From Paramacrobiotus metropolitanus (taxonomy: Eukaryota; Tardigrada; Eutardigrada; Parachela; Macrobiotidae): 64,000 nucleotides of DNA. The notes under the pieces are model-generated. The model was not told the DNA's origin. It was given only the letters and a program-made list of their open reading frames with translations, and made no database searches. Shown piece after piece: positions 56,356-64,000 of the stretch (positions are counted from its first letter, which is position 1; each line of letters starts with the position of its first letter). The position numbers and the translations under genes are program-made. Location of the stretch: contig NW_026570290.1 of assembly GCF_019649055.1 (NCBI RefSeq), positions 620,001-684,000 of the forward strand, in the 5' to 3' direction.

Positions 56356-57749
56356 GACCCCCGGCACTCCGCCGCCGAGACCCCGGCGCACCCGCTCCCG
56401 GGGCGCAGGAGCCGCTTCCGGGCGACAGTCAGGATAGCAAGACCGGTGGGGCGCTGAACGCCCTGACACGTCCGGAAAGTACATGCCCGGAAAGTAACGT
56501 GTGTGACCTCGTCCACATCTAGATAATTTTGCCGCATATTCTTAATACTTTCTTAATTTAGCGGGAAGTGCTCGTGTGCAGGCAGGGCAGAACTCAGAAA
56601 TGACCACAGTTAGCTAAAAATTAAAATTAGAAGCACTCGCTACTGAAACGGTTGTTTATGTTTACGGTCTGTGTTTATGTTTAATACGCTGTTTTGTGGC
56701 AAAACGTTGATAAGGTATCGGGGAAGGTGCAAGATTTTCTTGCAGACCGGGACTGATCATGGCAGATGGCAATTCAAAAGTAGATGCTCTGGCGTGCATG
56801 ACCGGAAAAAATGACCCAAACAAACCACGACCTCTGGTAGTGCTCCATGTTAAGCACTCTTACTGTCGACCTGAATTTTGACCGTTTTCTAGGCTTTTTA
56901 GATTTATTCGACGCTTGCAATTATGAAAGGTGACAAAATTGAACAGCTGCTAAGTAGTTGTTAAGTAGACAAAACTGAGCAGTGGTCGCGGTATTGTCGC
57001 CATTGTAACGAAAAGGTCATTGTTTTCCAGCTAAATCAAGAGCGGATTTTTGAGCCCAGTGTTACGGGACGGCAGTTGCGTTCGTGCGGTTGATGTAAAC
57101 TTTAAAAATTCGTGCTTTTAGTCATCAACGGAACCGTCTGAACGGTATTAAACGCAGTCTCCAAGCCAAAGGTGAGCATTACCTTCGAGCTGCGAAACCG
57201 GTGGCTAAGTTGCCAAAATTCAGTACCATCCCGGCATCTCGGCTGGGCGCAGGGAATAAGATAGAAGTACAGAAAAATTTTCCATGAGGATATTTTTGCC
57301 GGAAGCCATTATTGCCGGTCACTCGTGTCAGTCGTGTGCATTACGCTGTTTCGTGGGATGCATTTGTACGTCGAAATGTCATGCGCTATCTACATCAACA
57401 GAAATCAAGATATACGGCACCACTGTATAAGGCCGATACGGAAGTCAGCAATGACTTCATATATGTACACCAGCTGAGGTGACGTCACAGTGGTCAGCAG
57501 CGTGACTTCATAGCGTTGCTTCTGTAACAACCTTTCATAACAAACGTCCGTAACGGACAAAAATCAACAAATGCATTAGTCTTGAACATAGAGGACCTCC
57601 GCTACGCTCCGGTTGATCAATCGTAAAAGTAGCATAAAAAAGTACAGTATAACGAAGCAGAGGCCTGGCCACTTCTTGTGACTTCTGCACTGCACCCAAC
57701 ACATGCCTCAAGAAATTGCCTGTCGCACTGTACAACAGCAGCATTACAT
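56356..57749. other. Spacer, nothing recognised
   Basis: The GC-rich start fades into ordinary sequence at about 56550. No supported gene, RNA or repeat with clear ends is seen to 57749. Confidence 0.4.
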
Positions 57750-58335
57750 TTACGCAGAGTCGGACTCGCTGCGATCAACAGAATCAGAAGGTGGAGCTTG
57801 AGCTGTGGTAGTGCGGCGTTCCCGACACAATCCTCTGCGCTTCAGAAAACGCTGAAGCCAGCTGTGTGATCCGGCAAAGCTCTTCCTCAGCGACTGTGAA
57901 ATCCGAGCGGCTGGTGCTAATATGATGGCGCTTGATAGTGACAGCTTCCTTACTCTCTGTTCAAGAATCCACTTATGCAGTGCCAACTCCATTTCTGGGT
58001 TTTCCATCGGACGTCCCGCTCCTCCCAGTCTCTTTCTCGCCGTAGGGTCTTCAAATAAAAACTAAGCTATTTTTTGAAATTAAAATATACTTGGGAGAAA
58101 CATTGAAATTATCTGTGGTTACTGTACCCACCCACAAAAAATTCTGGATACGTGTACTAATCGTAGTGTATTTACTTTCTTCCATAGCTTTTTTAATAGA
58201 AAGCTCATTCTGGCACCATTCCTTTACTTGCTTTCGGTCGACGTTGTATTTCAGGGCAGTCTGTCGAATGCTGGTTGTCTTCGCGTACTCCACAACCTCC
58301 ATCTTGAATTTCATATCAAGGCCGCGACGCGGCAT
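57750..58335 (-). CDS. Pogo/CENP-B-type DNA-binding protein, no nuclease domain
   Basis: Two exons, 58335-58176 and 58048-57750, join in phase 1 to give about 152 residues. The N-terminus MPRRGLDMKFKMEVVEYAKT, then SIRQTALKYNVDRKQVKEW, is a Brinker/pogo-type helix-turn-helix. It is followed by ARKRLGGAGRPMENPEMELA and WILEQRVRKL, the start of a CENP-B-type DNA-binding domain, and SWLQRFLKRRGL near its end. The product stops at SVDRSESDSA without the DDE nuclease of pogo/Tigger transposases. I see no nuclease sequence downstream on this strand. It is either a truncated transposon or a domesticated DNA-binding protein. A start 7 codons upstream is also in frame. Confidence 0.6.
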
Positions 58336-59403
58336 TTTTTTAGTGCATATAAACAATTATCAACTTTAATAGCGCAAAACGAAACTGAACAATATTATCT
58401 TGCGCTTCACTCTAGAGAGGCGAGTAGGTCTGATTAATTAAAAGATCTATGTAACACTAAATTGTGTCTGTACATGAATGCGTTCAATTCTATACCCATC
58501 CGAAAGGCATCCGGTTTCAAATTGTTTCTTTTATTGCTTGATCAGGATTACTGCGTATTATTTGCCGGTGTGTGGGAAGGTATCTGTAGGTTGTAAGCCG
58601 AAATTCTGTTCGGCCGTTTTTTTTCGTTTTCGGACTCAAAAGCATCTTGTCGAAAGCAGATCCTTGTCCTTTCGTACCGCCTTCAAATCGAAGCGGTTAC
58701 AGCTACGGAGTGGCTTGTATTTCGGGTAAGCGAATAAACGGCTTTCTTTAATAAGAATCAAATGCAAGTTATCAGAAAAAAGAAAAACTTCTTTTGTTAT
58801 TTGTTTACTACAGATCTGTATCTAAATAGTTGATAAGTAATTGATCAATAGCGCACTGTAATCAGTTTTCAAACAGCTTATTAAGCGAGCGCTCTAATAA
58901 CAGTATGTCAAAAGCATGCACATGATCCCGGATGTACATACGTACAGACTTGATCCCTGGTGCAAAGATGACAAATTAGCGGATACAACTTGTTTCCGGT
59001 GTTACGGGGTCTTTTATCCGAGCGGTATGATCTCACACCGCATAATAGAATCTGAGAACACCAAATTAGATTACAATGTATTATGCGTGGTTCTTTCATC
59101 AAAGTATACGACATGCTGCGTGGGTAATTGCTCGTGACTCGTGATCTATAAAAAAAAGGCGTTCCCAACTACGCAAAGTCGGCAAAGCCCAGAATCTTGG
59201 AAAACCGTGGGGTATCGTCATCTATTTAAAGGCCCCTCACTATAATTATGGAGGAGTTTTGTAATAAATATTTCTGCGTCTTCAGTCAAGGCGCACGATT
59301 GGAGCAGTCAGTCTGAGTCGAACAGTGTTGCCAGTTATTTGCGCTGGATTTCTAAAAAGCTGGACAGTTTTTTTCCTTGCAGTGAGTCTCGCACAATGCA
59401 ATA
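58336..59403. other. Spacer and GPCR promoter region
   Basis: No supported gene. A TATTTAAAGG box lies at about 59222, roughly 180 bases before the GPCR start codon, and could be its TATA element. An A-run occurs at 59150-59158. Confidence 0.4.
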
Positions 59404-60724
59404 ATGAATCAAAACATCTTTTTCAATGATTCAGTAAACACCACTGGTTTGCTGCCGCCAGATGACCCGAAACGCGTCGTTACGCTTCTTTCCAATGCCA
59501 CACAAGCCGCAAACGCCAACCCTACTGTGTCTCTATTAACCGGCTTCCTCGGATTTTCCCTCGTAGCATCCATCCTTCTCAACGGTTTAATCGTGTTTAT
59601 TTATTTCAAGGAACATTCGTTGCGCAGCAGCTTCAACGCCTTAATCGCCAACCTATGCACAGCGGAAGTTCTGTTTGCCGGCACCGGAATGCCGGGAAAT
59701 TTTATCCGCGGTCTGTACGGTTACTTCCCGTACAGCGCAACGGCCTGCTCTTTTTTTCAGTATTGTATAAATGTTTTTGGCAGCGCTGTCCGCTACGGGC
59801 ACGTTCTTATTACACTCAACCGCTTGTGGGCCGTCAGTTATCCGGTACACTATAAACGAAACCAGAATATGCGCTTGACCTGCAGTATCATAACACTTAC
59901 GTGGATTTTTGTCAATGTTCTGTGGTTGCCAGTAATTATTCCCGGTCGAATGTGGGCAAACCCTCACGATAAACAGTGCTTAGTCAATACGGATTTCCAG
60001 CCGAAAACAGCGCTGGCAGTAGAAATACTGGGTTTTACCGTCACCGAGATCATCGTCGTGGTGGGAAGTCTGCTTGTCTCGTACAGAATCCACTTACGCC
60101 GGAAAATCAAAGTGGAACTCGGGCTAAGCAGTTTATCCAACAAGCAAGGTACTTGTTAGCCTTCATCAATAATTTAAATACAAAAATTGCTCAAAAACAC
60201 TGCGTAAAAATTTTTGAGATTTACATTGCAACATTTGGTGACCTTAGCCCATAATGCTGCATAAAAACTTTGATCCAAAACACAGCGTAACGTCTACAGA
60301 TTTACATCAAGCTATTTGATGACCTTTGGAGTATATAAAATGCCACTCCAAATCCAAAAATGCAGCATGAATTTCTTCAGATTACTATTAATTTTTAGAT
60401 TCTCTTTCGCTACCAAAACGCGACAATGGCTTGTCCAAATCAGCAGCGGGAGATTCCGGCGGTAGTGATACGACGCAAAGACGCCGAACTGTGTCGAAAC
60501 AGAGCTCTCATAATCGCGTCCTGGCCTATCTGGTGGTGGCCGTAATTGTCTGCTGGACACCTAATCACGTGTACTGGCTTATGGTGGATACGATTGACTA
60601 CTGGAATAACACCTTTCTTGCTGTACAGTATTTCGCTTTGTATGCCAATTCATGGATCAATCCAGTTCTTTGCTTGCTAGCACTGAAAGATTTTCGCCAG
60701 GCAATTCGCAGACTAGTTAATTGA
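59404..60724 (+). CDS. Class A-like GPCR, 2 exons, intact
   Basis: Exon 1 (59404-60148) and exon 2 (60399-60724) join in phase 1 to give about 356 residues. The N-terminus has sequons NDS, NTT and NAT. Helices 1-5 are in exon 1, with LIANLCTAEVLF as helix 2, a conserved Cys in ATACSFFQYC, and ITLNRLWAVSYP replacing DRY at the end of helix 3. Exon 2 holds a Ser-rich third loop, helix 6 (YLVVAVIVCWTPNHVYWLM) and helix 7 with NSWINPVLCLLALKDF, matching the NPxxY region. It is a plasma-membrane receptor. The family style suggests a peptide or small-molecule receptor, but the ligand is not predictable. AATAAA-type sequence (ACAATAAATAG) lies about 110 bases past the stop. Confidence 0.88.
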
Positions 60725-61465
60725 TGACCTGGTGAAGTTAAAACAACCCCAAGTTTATATGGCACAATACTTAAGTTAACGCTCAGATTTCACCCACTAT
60801 GAATGCGTGTACAACATCTATTATATACAATAAATAGTGCACTGGTTTTATCTTTGATACGCTGTAAGGTTGTACGGTAAGGATATACGATCTTATGCGA
60901 GACAGCTTTTACCATCACAGAGTATTCATTTTTCGTTTTTGACCTGTACATGCAGAGGTTCTTTCGACCGCATTGTATACGAGGCTTTAAGCTGTTAGCA
61001 AATAGCGAGGTGTCCTCCCAAATTCAGGAAAGCGTAGGTACACATGAATATACTCCTCAGCAAAATTCACCGGGGGATAAGCACAACAGGATATCTCTGC
61101 TTAAGGGAATCCGAGAATGGTTATTGTAATTGTCATTTCTGGGTAACACCATTGCTGCTGCAATATATATAGAATAATATTACCAGCTGTGAATTGTAGC
61201 CGTGTCTGTAATTGGGAGAATGCGAGATTACGATCCTTATCAATACAGCAATTAATTTGTGCTTGAGCGTTGTGCTTCGGTTATTATGGTTGCGCAGTTA
61301 AAACGGAAATATGTGGAAAGTTTTTGAAAAAACAGTGAGATGCCTGGGAGTCTCCCACTTTCTTCCTGTAGAGCGGTGACAAAATCTGCGTAAGACTTTA
61401 AAAGCAACAAAGTACGATAAATTTCGATAATATTTACTGCAGCTTGGTGATGAGAAAATAGGTAG
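60725..61465. other. Convergent 3' flanks
   Basis: This sequence lies between the GPCR and GRL 3 stops. It contains the dispersed repeat at 60868-60945. No other feature is supported. Confidence 0.4.
60868..60945 (+). repeat. Dispersed repeat shared with 46963-47040
   Basis: The two sites align over about 80 bases. Shared segments include GTAAGGATATACGA or GTAAGGACATACGA, then TTATGCGA, TTTTAC and CACA(A)GAGTAT. It may be a piece of an unrecognised mobile element or of the SLC13 duplication. Confidence 0.6.
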
Positions 61466-63460
61466 TTAGTTCGTGATGTTCATCGCTCGTCGCGTATGTG
61501 CCAAAGCAGTGGGTGGAGAAGCTTTGCGTTCCCAGGTAAGAAGCACATAGGTCGCCACCAAGCCAACAGCCTGCAATTGCAGTATTTTGCAAATATTAAT
61601 GGCGCACAGCACATAATGGCACACATAATTAGAACTAATAATTCTGACTATATTTAAGACTGTACCGTCCCGATAAAGGCACGATTGATGACGACCATGC
61701 CGGCCAAATTGAAACCCGGTGGAGCGGTACTGAGACGATACGTTGTCATCAGACAAATCGTATGCATTTCGTTTGTAGCTGATGGTGAGAATTTGGACTG
61801 CAATACAGTGCCGATATCTTGCGCCTAAGAGATTAAATTTGTTACCTAATTAAGCTAGCAGATATGCAGACCTTTTTTATCAATTAGTTTTAGTTTCGTG
61901 TACACACTCAGAAATTTCACGCGTACAACAGTTTCGCAGTCTGAGTTTAAGGGTCAACTGGGCTATATATGTTAAGGGAAGTGACCGGTACACCAAATTC
62001 GTGATCATGTACGGACACGCGTTCAAACACTTTCCCATGTTTTTATGACATTATGTAACTGCCAAATGATTTGCACATATTGATATGAAAACCGTCTGTG
62101 CGCGTAACTTCCCGTTGGTGAATTACGGTAAAACTAAGTGTCAAAACGTGTAAATATAAAAGGTAACTGTTGAGCCAAAGTCTCGTTTGGACCGATGTCC
62201 TTAAAATTTCGCTGGAAATATACAAATGCTTTCGATGGCGGAAGTTGACCGGAACTACTCTTCCATCATTTCGTGTTCTAAATTTTTCAACTCGATCGGA
62301 AAACTTTTAACGGAATGTAATATTAAAATTTTAAAAAAGGCAAATCTGCACTCTGAAGCTGGTTGGAAAAAATCGGTGAGTTAGAGGACGTTTGGTAAAT
62401 TTTTATACGAAACAGGGCGATCTAAGGTACATACCTTGTCGTAAACGTACACCATGGCAACTATGGTTACAGCCAGGGCCAGTATCATTACGACGGCGGT
62501 TTCTATGTGGTAATCGACCTGCTCGACTTCCGTTTGAATCCCGTTCCGCAGTGTATCGGCTGTTGTCAGAGTATAGAAGAAATTGGTTGTCGCCAAACAG
62601 AACAGGCACATCCCGATGTCGTCAGCCAGCTTCAGGCAGGTCGTACTGACCGTGTTATGATCGTCAATACATTGCTTCACACCATCCCAATCGGAATCGG
62701 CCAAGCTGTTTGCTGCCGCACCGATCCGCTTAAAAAGCAATCCCAAGTAGCAGCTCCATACGACAATCATGCACACGAATGCTATTTGATTAAAATCGCC
62801 AAACAGAAGGATAAAAGGAATTACGGCGCGATATCGTTCCCACGCTGAATGTGGTTGAGAAAAAACGTCCGTAATGTTACGGCGATCTTCGGAATCTGAC
62901 GAAAAAATACCGTAGAGACGTGCACCAGCCGTCATAAGACAATTCATTAGCACCACGCTGCTGATAACCAACAGGACGATTCTGTCTTTCCGGGTAAAAT
63001 AAATGTCGCGAATTTTATTGAATATTTGCAGATGATGTGTGGCATTCTGTAATCCGGCAATTTGCGAAGCAAAAGATACTGGGTAAAGGAGAAAAATCAC
63101 CAAACGTGAAATCACGTAGAGTAAGTCGCTCGGTGATGAGAAATGATTGGTCATCCGATCCCGAAACGCGTCTCGAACGCCGAAAACACTGTACATGATA
63201 GCCGCCATGATCACCACAGAAACGGGCGCGATGCATTTAAAAAGGCCTAGAATTTTCTTTCCGTAATGTTTCGGTAGTGGCTGCGGAAACTCGCAACAGC
63301 CGAACCAACGCATAGCGGTCAGCCAACGGGCTGGAATACTGTTGGATACGGAGTCCACAAAATCCATGTGAAATTTACCGGATAAACTCGACTGTGACAC
63401 AGAAAGCGGTTCGGAGTTCGTCATGCATGTTTGTATTAGTTCTGACAGTGACATTGCCAA
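61466..63460 (-). CDS. Gustatory-receptor-like 7TM protein (GRL 3)
   Basis: Exons are 63460-62435, 61797-61666 and 61570-61466, all phase 0, about 420 residues. Exon 1 begins MAMSLSELIQTCMTN and carries most helices, including RLVIFLLYPVSFASQIAGL, CYLGLLFKRIG and the end VAMVYVYDK. Exon 2 begins SKFSPSATNEM and contains STAPPGFNLAGMVVINRAF. Exon 3 begins AVGLVATYVLLTWERK and adds a longer tail ending AMNITN. The intron positions and the PPGF and TY-x-LLTW motifs match GRL 1 and 2. It is more diverged in exon 1 and has a longer first intron (637 bases). Predicted chemoreceptor by family resemblance. Confidence 0.75.
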
Positions 63461-64000
63461 ATTTACAACATGAATTTTGAAATGATAGCGATGGGTCGTA
63501 TATTATACTAAAACTCGCATGTAGGACGCATTAATAGCGCGCGCAAAATGGGTGAAATTTACAAAGTGAAATGTAATGGTCCCTTTAGACCCATGCGGCT
63601 TGTTTGTTTAAGAAACAGGCAAGACAGACTTTGTGGTTGACGTAACTCAGAGCTCTGAAACTCAATACGTATTTTTACTGGTGCCGATTGGATCCTCTAC
63701 GAAAACATTGAAGGACGGCACCAAGAGGATTCCTTATTGAACGCTGGGTACGCATTTTCTGTGGTGTCCCAGTAGCTTTTGTTCAGTTTTCAACTAGAAT
63801 CTATTGGAAACTAAATAAGTTAAGTATTCACTGGTTGAGAACACCGTAACACAGACAGCAGAAGTGGTCGGCAAACACTGCATCCCGCGCCTTACTGTTA
63901 GGACAATGTTCCCATATGAACATATTCACCGCTTTGCGCAAACAGATGCATCGTCTGATGGGAATAAAACTTCTATGCTATGCAATTTTCTACTAAGTTG
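63461..64000. other. Upstream flank of GRL 3
   Basis: No gene is seen. It should include the promoter of GRL 3 on the minus strand. Nothing else is recognised. Confidence 0.4.

Noticed and set aside
1-64000. tRNA or rRNA genes
   Set aside because: No convincing T-loop/acceptor pairing or rRNA core sequence was found by eye; a covariance-model scan would be decisive.

Overview
This window is nuclear DNA from a small-genome invertebrate animal. Genes are interrupted by GT-AG introns, many of only 45-100 bases. The content is animal-type: Polycomb RING, SLC13 carrier, class A GPCRs, immunoglobulin and SRCR domains, and gustatory-receptor-like (GRL) chemoreceptors. The lineage-specific secreted proteins and GPCRs with LNRLWAV-type motifs in place of DRY make me favour an ecdysozoan, probably a tardigrade. 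That is an inference; no single marker here proves it. All exon models below were read by eye from splice signals and reading-phase continuity.

Layout. 0.8-2.9 kb: a small secreted SRCR protein (minus) whose second intron holds an apparently intact mariner. 3.0-4.2 kb: a MITE and a decayed copy of the Gly/Asp-rich gene found at 20 kb. 4.6-7.3 kb: a two-Ig-domain protein and a six-cysteine peptide gene. 7.8-8.5 kb: a long-armed inverted-repeat element. 9.0-11.7 kb: a GPCR with one frame break. 12.6-14.3 kb: a Ser/Gly/His-rich secreted protein (minus). 16.0-18.0 kb: a Polycomb-group RING/RAWUL protein in eight exons. 20.2-21.1 kb: a second low-complexity secreted protein. 21.7-23.0 kb: GRL receptor 1 (minus). 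24.6-25.2 kb: a decayed copy of the six-cysteine peptide gene. 28.1-28.7 kb: a small secreted protein. 29.8-37.3 kb: three tandem genes of a ten-cysteine secreted family, one carrying a Harbinger-like MITE in its intron. 37.8-40.5 kb: a nine-exon SLC13 carrier. 40.9-41.2 kb: a one-exon Cys-rich peptide. 44.2-50.8 kb: a duplicated [ten-cysteine gene + GRL gene] pair in which opposite members have decayed. 50.9-53.7 kb: a 100-bp satellite array. 54.6-56.4 kb: broken fragments resembling aprataxin and a dynamin-like GTPase in a compositionally odd segment. 57.7-58.3 kb: a pogo/CENP-B-type DNA-binding protein without a nuclease. 59.4-60.7 kb: an intact two-exon GPCR. 61.5-63.5 kb: GRL receptor 3 (minus).

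Two themes run through the window. Chemosensory receptors (three intact GRLs, one GRL pseudogene, two GPCRs) are interleaved with small secreted cysteine-rich proteins, and both classes are expanding by local tandem duplication and loss. The ten-cysteine family and the bipolar low-complexity secreted proteins (acidic Ser/Gly/Asp tract, short VPV segment, basic His tail) are the best candidates here for undescribed families. I found no tRNA, rRNA, CRISPR or operon-like structure.
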